A DNA stretch of 64,000 nt from Candidatus Thioglobus sp. Lineage in GTDB: Bacteria > Pseudomonadota > Gammaproteobacteria > PS1 > Pseudothioglobaceae. The stretch lies in contig DUCF01000066.1 in the NCBI GenBank assembly GCA_012959965.1, positions 5,886 through 69,885 on the forward strand, written 5' to 3'. Positions 56,408 to 64,000 of this stretch are shown in pieces; the first letter of the stretch is position 1; each line of letters opens with the position of its first letter. A model generated the notes under the pieces. That model saw nothing but the letters and a program-made list of their open reading frames with translations. It made no database searches and was not told where the DNA came from. Position numbers and translations under genes: made by a program.

Positions 56408-56802
56408 TATTTAAACCTCTCTTCATATTTAGTTTTTAATTCACTCGGCCAAAGACTCATAATATAGTCAAGAGCCGCTTGTTTTTCGTCATCAGACAAT
56501 GTATTTTCAAAAGCAGGCATCTGACCACCCATTTTAATACCGCCCTCATTAATCGTATTCAATAATTGCAGCGGCGAATGATGCCAAGCATGTGCCGTAC
56601 CATCAAGAGGTGGTGCTGGATATTTTCCATCAGCACCTTTTTCCTTCCAATTACTGACAAGTCCGCGCGCCTCTTTACCATGACAAACAACGCAGTTAGC
56701 CTCAAATACAACCTTGCCAATGGCAACATCCGAATTTTCAGAGTCATCACTACTGCAAGCAGAAAGCAGAAAGAATAACAAAGCGATACTCGGTAATTTC
56801 AT
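56407..56802 (-). CDS. Lipoprotein cytochrome c
   Basis: A 131-residue monoheme cytochrome c with a lipoprotein signal (IALLFFLLSACSSDD; lipobox LSAC). Heme attaches at CVVCH (ANCVVCHGKEARG) and the axial methionine is likely in GGQMPAFENTLSDDEK. The end (ALDYIMSLWP) is typical of class I cytochromes. It is anchored to the inner or outer membrane facing the periplasm. It overlaps hemW by four bases and is coupled to the DUF4396 gene, suggesting one redox or metal task. Confidence 0.9.
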   Translation of the reverse strand: MKLPSIALLFFLLSACSSDDSENSDVAIGKVVFEANCVVCHGKEARGLVSNWKEKGADGKYPAPPLDGTAHAWHHSPLQLLNTINEGGIKMGGQMPAFENTLSDDEKQAALDYIMSLWPSELKTKYEERFK

Positions 56803-57923
56803 AAAAACATTTCCTGTAAATTATTTACAAAGTCAAAACCTTTAGAGGTTGGCGTTAGTCGATTATTCTCGACACTCAACAATCCCAAATCGCTGGCGAT
56901 GCTCAACCTTTCACCAATAACATTTAGCGATTTTCCAGTTCTTGATTCAAATAATGCCAAGTCAAAACCCTGTTTTAATCTCAACGCATTGAGCATAAAC
57001 TCAAAAGTTGTATTTTCGATGATTTTAATAGGCAAATCAAGGTCTTTACCTTGAAATTTAACCATGTAATCTTTCGGTGATTTTGGCTTTAGAGTGCGAA
57101 AGATTGTTTGCGTTTTACAGTTCGTTATCTTGCCGTGTGCGCCCGCTCCAATGCCTAAATAATCGCCAAATTGCCAATAATTCATATTGTGCTTTGAAGG
57201 AATTTTGCCGTAAGCCGAAATCTCATATTGTTGATGCCCATGGCTCTCTATTAGTGCCGCCCCTTTTGCACCCATTGCCCAAATATCCTCATCGTCTGGC
57301 AATTTAGGTGGAAATTTGGCAAATAACGTATTCGGCTCCAAGGTGAGCTGATAAAAAGAAATATGAGTTGAGTCAAATGACAAAGCCATCTCAACATCAC
57401 TCAAACATTGCTTCATCGTCTGCCCTTCAAGACCATGCATCAAATCAATATTAAAATTATCAAACCCCACTTCTTTGGCTTTTTCAATTGCATGAGCGGC
57501 TTCATCACTCGAGTGAATCCTACCTAATTGGCGCAGGTGTTGATCATTAAACGATTGCACACCAATGGACAGTCGATTGATACCCGACTCTCTGAAACGC
57601 GCAAATTTATCAATCTCAAATGTGCCAGGATTGGTCTCTAGGGTGATTTCCGCATCTTTATCAATGTTTAAGTTTTGATAAAGCCCTTGCATTAAACGCT
57701 CAAGCTCATCGCTACCAAGCAAACTGGGGGTACCACCACCCATAAAAATAGAGTGAATGGGGCGGCCTTGCAGATAAGGTAAATCTTTTTCTAAATCTGC
57801 AAGCAAAGCCTCAACATACGCGCCATCCGGCACCCCTTCATGAGAATTAAAATCGCAATAAGGGCATTTTTTTACGCACCAAGGATAGTGAACGTAGAGT
57901 GAAATTGGCGGTAACCGTAGCAA
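56799..57923 (-). CDS. hemW: Heme chaperone HemW (coproporphyrinogen dehydrogenase-like)
   Basis: A radical-SAM protein that binds heme and hands it to respiratory proteins. The cluster motif CVKKCPYCDFNSH is at the N-terminus; SIFMGGGTPSLL, ITLETNPGT, RLSIGVQSFND and FNIDLMHGLEGQ are family marks, and the C-terminal HemN domain is present. The 374 residues match HemW; true HemN is longer with a different N-terminus. It follows rdgB by five bases and leads into a cytochrome c gene, consistent with heme delivery. Confidence 0.95.
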   Translation of the reverse strand: MLRLPPISLYVHYPWCVKKCPYCDFNSHEGVPDGAYVEALLADLEKDLPYLQGRPIHSIFMGGGTPSLLGSDELERLMQGLYQNLNIDKDAEITLETNPGTFEIDKFARFRESGINRLSIGVQSFNDQHLRQLGRIHSSDEAAHAIEKAKEVGFDNFNIDLMHGLEGQTMKQCLSDVEMALSFDSTHISFYQLTLEPNTLFAKFPPKLPDDEDIWAMGAKGAALIESHGHQQYEISAYGKIPSKHNMNYWQFGDYLGIGAGAHGKITNCKTQTIFRTLKPKSPKDYMVKFQGKDLDLPIKIIENTTFEFMLNALRLKQGFDLALFESRTGKSLNVIGERLSIASDLGLLSVENNRLTPTSKGFDFVNNLQEMFL

Positions 57924-57928
57924 GGGAA

Positions 57929-58516
57929 TCAGTCTTTAAGTTGCTCTAGAAAAGCTTGCAGAGCTTGACCTCTGTGCGAAATTTTATTTTTTTCTTCAGG
58001 GCTCAGTTCGGCAGAAGTGCAACCATGCGATGGCACATAAAAGATTGGATCGTAACCAAACCCTCCTTCACCTCGAACTTCATCAATGATTTCACCCTCC
58101 CAACCTCTTTGAATAATCACCGGCGTAGGATCTTGGCAGTGCTGTACGAAAGTCAGTGCACACCAGAAGCGCGCTCGTCGATTGTCATTATTGTTGCGCT
58201 TAAGATCGGACAATAGCTTTTGTAAATTTTCCTCATCGCTAGCACCTTTGCCCGCGTAACGGGCTGAGTAAATGCCAGGGGCGCCGCTCAGTGCATCGAC
58301 CACAAGACCCGAATCATCCGCTAGTGCTGGCAGACCAGTTTGTTTAGAGGCGTTGCGTGCCTTGATTAAGGCATTTTCTACAAAACTCAAGCCAGTTTCT
58401 GGCACTTCATTCACGCCCAGCTCTTTTTGCGAGATGACCTCGTAAACACCGCTTAACATCGCATCCAGTTCGCGCACTTTTCCCGAGTTTCCGGTGGCAA
58501 GAATGAGTTTTTTCAT
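57929..58516 (-). CDS. rdgB: Inosine/xanthosine triphosphate pyrophosphatase (RdgB/HAM1)
   Basis: The enzyme removes non-canonical ITP, dITP and XTP from the nucleotide pool. The 195 residues show KLILATGNSGKVRELDAML at the start, TGLSFVENALIKARNA, ADDSGLVVDALSGAPGIYSARYAG, and GFGYDPIFYVPSHGCTSAEL near the end, all standard. It is divergent from rpiA and coupled to hemW, an arrangement common in gammaproteobacteria. Confidence 0.97.
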   Translation of the reverse strand: MKKLILATGNSGKVRELDAMLSGVYEVISQKELGVNEVPETGLSFVENALIKARNASKQTGLPALADDSGLVVDALSGAPGIYSARYAGKGASDEENLQKLLSDLKRNNNDNRRARFWCALTFVQHCQDPTPVIIQRGWEGEIIDEVRGEGGFGYDPIFYVPSHGCTSAELSPEEKNKISHRGQALQAFLEQLKD

Positions 58517-58558
58517 GGAATATAGCTGCGCATAATATAAGGGAAATTATATCTGAGG

Positions 58559-58564
58559 TATAAT
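58559..58564 (+). promoter_or_regulatory. Candidate -10 box of rpiA
   Basis: TATAAT lies 29 bases before the rpiA start. No convincing -35 at the usual distance. The same 76-base gap must hold the rdgB promoter; a TATATT on the minus strand may serve it. Confidence 0.4.
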
Positions 58565-58592
58565 CGCCCATCAACAGCAATCGGAATGCACG

Positions 58593-59255
58593 ATGACACA
58601 AGATGAAATGAAAAATGACGTGGCAAAAGCCGCCCTTATGTACGTCGTTCCGAATACGATTATTGGCGTTGGTACAGGCTCTACAGCCAATTTTTTCATT
58701 GATGCCTTGGCCACAATGAAAGATCAAATTGTAGGCGCAGTAGCCAGTTCGTTGGCCACACAAGAGCGTCTAGAAGGTCATAACATACCTGTGTTTGATC
58801 TTAACGACGTTGAAACGATGTCAGTCTATATTGATGGTGCAGATGAATCTGATGTCGAACTGAACCTCATCAAGGGTGGTGGTGGTGCACTTACTCGTGA
58901 AAAAATTGTCGCTGCAGTTGCACAGCAGTTTGTTTGTATTGCAGACGAATCCAAGTTGGTTAACGTTATGGGCGAGTTCCCTTTACCGGTCGAGGTAATT
59001 CCAATGTCAGTAAATTATGTTAAGCGAGAAATCACCAACAACATTGGTGGCACACCTGTTTTGCGTGAAGGTTTTGTCACTGATAACGGCAACCTTATTC
59101 TTGACGTTAAAAGCTTAAAAATCACCGATCCAAAAGCGCTAGAAACTGAGCTAAACAACATTGTTGGTGTTGTTACCAATGGCTTATTCGCCAACCGTAG
59201 CGCCGATGTTCTACTGCTTGGCACCCAACAAGGCGTCAAAACAATTACCCTATAG
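58593..59255 (+). CDS. rpiA: Ribose-5-phosphate isomerase A
   Basis: RpiA interconverts ribose-5-phosphate and ribulose-5-phosphate in the pentose phosphate pathway. The 220 residues hold [45 protein letters not shown] with the catalytic Asp and Lys, and [21 protein letters not shown] at the end. Standard length. It reads rightward to tusA-dsrE2 but those have their own promoter. Confidence 0.97.
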   Translation: MTQDEMKNDVAKAALMYVVPNTIIGVGTGSTANFFIDALATMKDQIVGAVASSLATQERLEGHNIPVFDLNDVETMSVYIDGADESDVELNLIKGGGGALTREKIVAAVAQQFVCIADESKLVNVMGEFPLPVEVIPMSVNYVKREITNNIGGTPVLREGFVTDNGNLILDVKSLKITDPKALETELNNIVGVVTNGLFANRSADVLLLGTQQGVKTITL

Positions 59256-59270
59256 CCAAACTGCTTTTTA

Positions 59271-59299
59271 TTGACAGCCTTTCTATGCAAGCATAAAAT
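59271..59299 (+). promoter_or_regulatory. Near-consensus sigma-70 promoter of tusA-dsrE2
   Basis: TTGACA (59271-59276) and TAAAAT (59294-59299) are separated by exactly 17 bases, one of the best promoter matches in the window. The transcript would start near 59306, giving a leader of about 43 bases before tusA. Confidence 0.7.
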
Positions 59300-59348
59300 A
59301 ATCTTTAAAGGTGTAACAACCAATTTATTTCTATTTTTTGAGGTCTTT

Positions 59349-59576
59349 ATGGCGCAACACACACTGGACGCAACCGGGCTAAACTGCCCCATGCCCATTT
59401 TAAAAACTAAGCAGGCGCTGGCAAAAATGGAAGCCAAAGATACTCTGAAGGTGACCTGCACGGATAAAGGCTCGACCAAGGACTTTATCGCATTTTGCCA
59501 TCAAACTGGCAATACCCTAATTTCGCATGAAGCCAAAGATGATCAGTATATTTTTAATATCGAGAAGAGAGATTAA
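59349..59576 (+). CDS. tusA: TusA-family sulfur carrier protein
   Basis: A 75-residue sulfurtransferase carrier that holds persulfide on a cysteine. The family motif LDATGLNCPMPILKTKQAL places the active Cys-Pro at residue 13-14. In sulfur-oxidising bacteria TusA works with DsrE-type proteins and feeds the reverse-DsrAB or sHdr pathway; in others it feeds tRNA thiolation. The next gene is dsrE2-like, favouring the sulfur-oxidation role. Start at 59349 after GAGG; the longer frame to 59271 runs through the promoter and is rejected. Confidence 0.93.
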   Translation: MAQHTLDATGLNCPMPILKTKQALAKMEAKDTLKVTCTDKGSTKDFIAFCHQTGNTLISHEAKDDQYIFNIEKRD

Positions 59577-59585
59577 GGAATACAA

Positions 59586-60101
59586 ATGTCTGAAAATAAC
59601 GGAATGACAATAATTGCCTCTAAAGGCACCCTGGACTGGGCTTTCCCGCCATTCATTGTGGGCTCTACTGCCGCCGCAATGGGGAAAGAGGTAACAATAT
59701 TTTTTACTTTTTACGGCCTTGGCTTACTCTTAAAAGACCTCTCAAGTTTACGCGTCTCTCCTCAGGGTAACCCCGCAATGCCGATGAAAATGCCTTTTGG
59801 TCCGCAATGGCTTCAGAAGATTGATTTCGGTCCAAAAATCCCCAACATCATGTGGAATATCCCAGGAATGGAGTTTTTTGCGACAAGCATGATGAAGAAA
59901 ACAATGAAAAAAAATAACATTGCTACCATTGAAGAGCTTCGAGATGTTTGCCTAGAAATGGGTGTTAAGCTCATTGCTTGCGAAATGACCATTGGCATGT
60001 TTGGCTACTCACGAGAAGACTTCATCGATGGCATCGAATACGCCGGAGCAGCAACCTATCTAGACATTGCCCAAGGCTCCAACCATGACTTGTTTATCTA
60101 A
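59586..60101 (+). CDS. DsrE2-like sulfurtransferase (DsrE/DsrF/DrsH family)
   Basis: A 171-residue protein of the DsrE2 group. Marks are MTIIASKGTLDWAFPPFIVGSTAAAMGKEVTIFFTFYGL, a methionine- and proline-rich middle (NPAMPMKMPFGP) and the conserved cysteine in GVKLIACEMTIGMFGYS. Two weak hydrophobic segments fit DsrE2A, reported to be membrane-associated. It follows tusA by nine bases, the classic tusA-dsrE2 pair. The rhodanese gene that often joins them is absent. Confidence 0.88.
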   Translation: MSENNGMTIIASKGTLDWAFPPFIVGSTAAAMGKEVTIFFTFYGLGLLLKDLSSLRVSPQGNPAMPMKMPFGPQWLQKIDFGPKIPNIMWNIPGMEFFATSMMKKTMKKNNIATIEELRDVCLEMGVKLIACEMTIGMFGYSREDFIDGIEYAGAATYLDIAQGSNHDLFI

Positions 60102-60113
60102 CGAGAATAAGTG

Positions 60114-60767
60114 TTAACGCAAGTCCAGAATAGGCCAGTTTTTATCTTCAGCATACGCTCTTAACGCATCATTCGGATTAACCGCAACAGGGTGATCCAC
60201 AACGTCTAGCAGTGGAATGTCATTATGCGAGTCGGAATAAAAGCTTGAGCCCTCCAGGGTCTCACCGTGCTCATCAAGCCACAGCATTAAATTGTCTACT
60301 TTTCCGGAGGCATAAGTAGGAATGCCAACAATCTTACCGGTATAACAACCGTCAACTATCTCAGCTTCAATCGCCAAAATATTATCGATGCCGTATAAGT
60401 TTGCAATCGCCTCGGTGACGAATCGACTGGTTGCAGTAATAACCAGTATGGTGTCGCCTTGGCTTTTATGTTTATCGATTAATTGCTGCGCCTTATCAAG
60501 AATGATAGGCTTAATTTTCTCAGTTATGAATTGCGCGTGCATCGACGTCAATTCACCCATACTAAAGCGAGATAGGGGCTCAATAGCAAATTCTGAATAT
60601 TCTTGGATATCAAGAGTACCAAGGTTGTACTGCTGAAAATAGTGCTCATTTTTTTCACGATGAAACTGCGCATCAACCGCACCAATGTCGCACAAAAACT
60701 CGCCCCAAAGGTAATCACTATCGCCGCCAATGAGTGTGTTGTCCATATCAAAAATTGCTAGTGACAT
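60114..60767 (-). CDS. HAD-family phosphatase, subfamily IB (SerB-like)
   Basis: A 217-residue haloacid-dehalogenase hydrolase. The nucleophile motif is [19 protein letters not shown], motif II is LVITATSRF, motif III includes the lysine in YASGKVDNL, and motif IV is SFYSDSHNDIPLL. The pattern is close to the SerB-like IB group, which dephosphorylates small metabolites; the exact substrate cannot be told. It converges on dsrE2 with a 12-base gap and overlaps the LOG gene by ten bases. Confidence 0.9.
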   Translation of the reverse strand: MSLAIFDMDNTLIGGDSDYLWGEFLCDIGAVDAQFHREKNEHYFQQYNLGTLDIQEYSEFAIEPLSRFSMGELTSMHAQFITEKIKPIILDKAQQLIDKHKSQGDTILVITATSRFVTEAIANLYGIDNILAIEAEIVDGCYTGKIVGIPTYASGKVDNLMLWLDEHGETLEGSSFYSDSHNDIPLLDVVDHPVAVNPNDALRAYAEDKNWPILDLR

Positions 60768-61360
60768 GCACTCTCCTTAATAATTTCTATAATTTCGTCG
60801 GTTGAATCAACCACTCTCATTAATGCAATATCTTGGAGGTCAATATAGCTATCCTCTGCCAGCTTTGAAAACCAAAACAACAGCGGCTTCCAATATTCAA
60901 GACCATACAATATCAAAGGTACACGAGGCATCTTTTGCGTTTGCACCAAAGTCAACACCTCCATCAACTCATCCGCTGTACCATAACCACCGGGAAAGTA
61001 TACGCAAGCTTTGGCGTGCTTAACCAGCATCACCTTTCGTGAGAAAAAATGCTCAAAAGTTAAACACTCATCCAAGTACGGATTGGCGCTTTGTTCGTGC
61101 GGCAATTCAATATTAAGCCCAATACTTTTTGACTTGCCTTCATAGGCGCCCTTATTGGCGGCCTTCATAATGCCGGGCCCAGCGCCAGTAAGAATGTTAT
61201 ACCCCTCATCTGACAGTTCTTTTGCTAGTTGATAAGCCTCTTGAAACAGAGGGTCTGTGCGCTTTACTCTTGCCGAACCAAAAATCGTAATGTTATTTTT
61301 GTAGGCCGACAGGCGCTGCTGAGCCTCAGCCATTTCAAGCCCAACATCAACGATATTCAT
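60758..61360 (-). CDS. LOG family nucleoside 5'-monophosphate phosphoribohydrolase
   Basis: A 200-residue Rossmann-fold protein with the family signature [20 protein letters not shown], preceded by [15 protein letters not shown] and [23 protein letters not shown] proteins split the ribose phosphate from nucleotides such as cytokinin precursors or AMP/pyrimidine monophosphates. It overlaps hemL by four bases. In bacteria the role is probably nucleotide salvage; this is inferred from the family. Confidence 0.93.
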   Translation of the reverse strand: MNIVDVGLEMAEAQQRLSAYKNNITIFGSARVKRTDPLFQEAYQLAKELSDEGYNILTGAGPGIMKAANKGAYEGKSKSIGLNIELPHEQSANPYLDECLTFEHFFSRKVMLVKHAKACVYFPGGYGTADELMEVLTLVQTQKMPRVPLILYGLEYWKPLLFWFSKLAEDSYIDLQDIALMRVVDSTDEIIEIIKESACH

Positions 61361-62640
61361 AACTGAGAAAAAGCCTTACTAGCAGCATCGATGGTCTTAT
61401 CAAGCTCGTTTTTGCCATGAGCACCCGATAAAAATCCAGCCTCATAGGCCGATGGTGCCAAATATACACCCTCATTCAACATCAGCTGATAAAAAGCCTT
61501 AAAACGTTCGATATTACAATTCGATGCTTGGGAAAAATTACTGACTTTATCTTCATCACTAAAGAACAATCCAAACATGCCACCGATAGTATTCGCTGTC
61601 ATTGGGATATTGCATTCCCTCGCAGCATTAACTATGCCTGAAGTTAAATACTCGGTGCTTTCGCTAAGATTTTTGTAGAAATTCGCATCACTTTCCAAGA
61701 CGCTTAGCATCGCCAAACCGGCAGCCATAGATAGCGGGTTACCCGACAATGTGCCAGCTTGATACACAGGACCCAAAGGCGCAATCCCACTCATAATTTC
61801 ACGCTTACCACCAAAGGCTGCAACCGGCAAACCACCACCAATCACTTTACCCAGGGTGGTTAGGTCGGGCTTCACTTGATAATGCACTTGTGCGCCACCG
61901 AGTGCCACTCGAAAACCGGTCATCACTTCGTCAAAAATAAGCACGGTGCCGTGTGCGTCACAGACATCTCGTAGACCTTGTAAAAATCCTTCGTTCGGTG
62001 GAATGCAATTCATATTGCCAGCCACTGGCTCCACGATAATACAAGCCACTTGCTCACCCATCTCAGCAAACAATGTATTAACGGATTCCAAATTGTTGTA
62101 TTCCAGAGTTAGGGTGTGTTGCGCCAAATCTGCTGGCACACCTGGTGATGTTGGTACGCCCAAGGTCAATGCGCCCGATCCCGCCTTAACCAATAAAGAG
62201 TCTGAATGACCGTGATAACAACCTTCAAACTTTACGATTTTATCGCGATTGGTATAGCCTCGCGCTAAGCGAATAGCGCTCATCGTTGCCTCTGTGCCCG
62301 AACTTACCATTCGTACAAGCTCGATTGATGGCACCAACTGGCAAACTTTTTTCGCCAGTTGAGTTTCAATTTCAGTCGGCGCTCCAAAGCTCAAACCCTT
62401 GTCCAAAGTCTCTCTAACCGCATCAAGAATCACCGGGTTTGAGTGGCCCAAGATCATGGGCCCCCACGAGCCGACGTAGTCTATGTATTCTTTGCCATCA
62501 ACATCAACAAGGTAGGCGCCCTCACCCCGTTCAAAATAGATAGGATCGCCACCAACACCATTAAACGCCCTCACAGGGGAATTAACACCGCCAGGAATGT
62601 AGTTTTTGGCTTCATTAAAAAACGTTGACGACTGACTCAT
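61357..62640 (-). CDS. hemL: Glutamate-1-semialdehyde 2,1-aminomutase
   Basis: HemL converts glutamate-1-semialdehyde to 5-aminolevulinate with PLP, the second step of C5-pathway heme synthesis. The 427-residue protein has [20 protein letters not shown] at the start, the [12 protein letters not shown] and [17 protein letters not shown] motifs, and the PLP lysine in [18 protein letters not shown]. The start at 62640 gives the standard N-terminus; a longer frame to 62700 overlaps holB by more than 60 bases and is rejected. Confidence 0.97.
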   Translation of the reverse strand: MSQSSTFFNEAKNYIPGGVNSPVRAFNGVGGDPIYFERGEGAYLVDVDGKEYIDYVGSWGPMILGHSNPVILDAVRETLDKGLSFGAPTEIETQLAKKVCQLVPSIELVRMVSSGTEATMSAIRLARGYTNRDKIVKFEGCYHGHSDSLLVKAGSGALTLGVPTSPGVPADLAQHTLTLEYNNLESVNTLFAEMGEQVACIIVEPVAGNMNCIPPNEGFLQGLRDVCDAHGTVLIFDEVMTGFRVALGGAQVHYQVKPDLTTLGKVIGGGLPVAAFGGKREIMSGIAPLGPVYQAGTLSGNPLSMAAGLAMLSVLESDANFYKNLSESTEYLTSGIVNAARECNIPMTANTIGGMFGLFFSDEDKVSNFSQASNCNIERFKAFYQLMLNEGVYLAPSAYEAGFLSGAHGKNELDKTIDAASKAFSQL

Positions 62641-63680
62641 AAGGCCTCCTGGGGACTGGTAATGGCTGGATATTGTTTGAGATGGGTAATATGCGACCAA
62701 ACAATGAGCACATTATCCAATAATAATGCCATATTTACAGGGCTTTGTGCCAACGAAATCGCTCGTGAAATATCATCCAATAGACGGAATAAATTATCCG
62801 AAGACGCCTTGTTGACAACTTTGTTTAGCTCCAATAAAGCGCCCTGTGTTTTAAGTAGCTTTAGGCGAATGCCTTCGGTTATAAGTTGCTGTAAACAAAC
62901 TAGAGTTTCTAGCTCATGCCCCTCAAACATCTCTGTCTCAATGGTTTTGGCAGGATTCATTGCCATTTCCAGCAAATGATTCTGCCAGCCTTGAAACTGA
63001 AGAAAATAATCCCCCTGCAGCTTTTCCACTGCCCTAAATGGAATACCATGAGCACTTTCAAGCAACTGAGCAGAATCAAAGTCACTGCGCTTTTCACGAT
63101 CAATATGATTGGACAACCACTCCACACTCTCAGAATCAAAAGTCGGTCTAATATGCACACTTTGGCAGCGAGAAAGAATGGTTGCCGGTAATGCGCTGGC
63201 ATTGTGCGCCAGTAAAATAATCAGAGTATTTTCTCGAGGCTCTTCAAGCGTTTTAAGCAGGCTATTGGCAGCACTGACGTTCATCTGGTCAGCATAAAAA
63301 ATAACGCCAATTTGCAGCTCATCTGCAGTTTTGTTCAGAATATCACAAAAAGCGCGAATCTGATCAACACGAATTTCTTTTGACTCCTTGCCAGACTCCC
63401 TTAACTCTGTTCGACAAAAAATCATATTGGGGTAATGCGACCTTCTTACCAGTACGTTTTGATCCAATACCTCTCTTGGATTATCTTTAGCAAGTTGACG
63501 ACAGTGCCGGCAGTCGCCACAAGAGTCATTCTTGCACAAAAGTGTCTGAATAAAACGCTCTGCAAGTTCAAATTTTCCAATTTTTTCAGTGCCGGTAATC
63601 AGTAGTGCTTGTGGCAGGTGGCTTTGCTCTAGCATTTGGGTAAGCTTTGCAAAAGCATTTTGGTGCCAAGGTAGAATCAT
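62637..63680 (-). CDS. holB: DNA polymerase III subunit delta prime
   Basis: The clamp-loader subunit delta prime. The 347 residues begin with [16 protein letters not shown], have a Walker-A-like but degenerate [15 protein letters not shown], zinc-module cysteines [12 protein letters not shown], the [14 protein letters not shown] segment and [18 protein letters not shown] with the SRC motif in LSRCQSVH. The C-terminal collar domain is present. It overlaps tmk and hemL by four bases, a usual tmk-holB order. Confidence 0.95.
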   Translation of the reverse strand: MILPWHQNAFAKLTQMLEQSHLPQALLITGTEKIGKFELAERFIQTLLCKNDSCGDCRHCRQLAKDNPREVLDQNVLVRRSHYPNMIFCRTELRESGKESKEIRVDQIRAFCDILNKTADELQIGVIFYADQMNVSAANSLLKTLEEPRENTLIILLAHNASALPATILSRCQSVHIRPTFDSESVEWLSNHIDREKRSDFDSAQLLESAHGIPFRAVEKLQGDYFLQFQGWQNHLLEMAMNPAKTIETEMFEGHELETLVCLQQLITEGIRLKLLKTQGALLELNKVVNKASSDNLFRLLDDISRAISLAQSPVNMALLLDNVLIVWSHITHLKQYPAITSPQEAL

Positions 63681-64000
63681 AGCTGCTCTAAATAAGTATG
63701 AATTTGTTGACTAACCTCGTCAATTGCAACAGAAGCGTCAACCAATTTGATGCGTTGAGGGTATTGTAAAGAGCGGTCAATAAATACTTGTCTGACGCGC
63801 TCAAAAAAGGCTCGCTCTTCTTGCTCAATACGGTCTTTAGCTGAGCGTACTTCAATTCTTGTCATGCCAATATCAACACTGAGATCCAACAACAAAGTCA
63901 AATCAGGCCGAAACTCACCTTGCACCCAAGTTTCGAGCGCTTCAATACGTTTTAAATCTAGCGATCTTCCGCCACCTTGGTAGGCAAAAGAGGCGTCGGT
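63677..64000 (-). CDS. tmk: Thymidylate kinase, N-terminal part outside the window
   Basis: The 3' end of tmk, 107 codons. The visible part starts at the window edge with TDASFAYQGGGRSLDLKRIE, then RPDLTLLLDLSVDIGM and AKDRIEQEERAFFERVRQVF, which form the LID and acceptor helices of the kinase. The P-loop at the N-terminus lies beyond base 64,000. The enzyme phosphorylates dTMP to dTDP. The stop overlaps the holB start. Confidence 0.95.
   Translation of the reverse strand, partial: TDASFAYQGGGRSLDLKRIEALETWVQGEFRPDLTLLLDLSVDIGMTRIEVRSAKDRIEQEERAFFERVRQVFIDRSLQYPQRIKLVDASVAIDEVSQQIHTYLEQL

Noticed and set aside
62640-62700. Longer start for hemL
   Set aside because: It would overlap holB by more than 60 bases and adds residues not found in the family.

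Overview
The window joins two unlike pieces of DNA. Bases 1 to about 3,785 carry the end of a hybrid histidine kinase, an NtrC-type sigma-54 response regulator and the C-terminal part of a Gfo/Idh/MocA oxidoreductase. This piece is visibly richer in G+C than the rest and has an intergenic repeat built on 'caatcac'. I cannot name its source; the gene types fit a large-genome, regulator-rich bacterium. From about 3,785 to the right edge the DNA is AT-richer, densely packed and clearly gammaproteobacterial. The two genes that meet at the join, on opposite strands, both lack their 5' part at the same spot, which points to an assembly chimera or an illegitimate recombination.

The main piece looks like a marine gammaproteobacterium, possibly near the SUP05/Thioglobaceae group. 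This is inferred from gene content: tusA-dsrE2, a cytochrome c5-type protein, a separate nuoC and nuoD, BioC, CmoB, and a GlxBCD/MgsABC-type amine cluster. No 16S or tRNA gene is present to confirm it. Layout: 3.8-8.2 kb DUF3108 fragment, uvrA, pyrH-frr with a strong terminator; 8.2-14.8 kb a secreted acidic protein, cmoB, a ZnuA-like protein, bioC, YbjQ, a small membrane protein, a MOSC protein, plsY and a DegT-type aminotransferase; 14.8-19.4 kb a decayed DUF1801 gene, an Fe(II)/2-oxoglutarate oxygenase-like protein, an ABC-2 exporter, a CsaA-like protein, a DUF6958-like protein and an ICMT-type methyltransferase.

From 19.4 to 30.0 kb is the most distinctive region. One operon holds three glutamate-synthase-like genes (mgsA/B/C, also called glxB/C/D), a GlnT/GmaS glutamine-synthetase-like ligase and a MetX-fold hydrolase, divergent from a LysR regulator. 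A second operon holds a Rieske oxygenase, a glyoxalase-I-like protein, an EutQ-like cupin, an Lrp/AsnC regulator and a second glutamine-synthetase-like ligase, preceded by two inverted repeats. Together they look like gamma-glutamyl-dependent capture and oxidation of one or more small amines. The N-methylglutamate dehydrogenase expected in the classical methylamine pathway is not in the window.

From 30.2 to 33.5 kb are an EamA transporter, a GlpD-like dehydrogenase paired with a glycerophosphodiester phosphodiesterase, and a DUF1330-type protein. From 33.6 to 47.8 kb is a complete 14-gene nuoA-N operon (respiratory complex I) on the minus strand with a terminator at its end. From 47.9 to 64.0 kb are tldD-yhdP, a cytochrome c5, a half-length asparaginase-like protein, a DUF2147 protein, yggS, a PyrK-like subunit, argB, a DUF4396 protein with a lipoprotein cytochrome c, hemW-rdgB, rpiA, tusA-dsrE2 with a near-consensus promoter, and a compact HAD-LOG-hemL-holB-tmk run that leaves the window. 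No gap between genes exceeds 300 bases. I saw no tRNA, rRNA, CRISPR array, insertion sequence or phage gene.
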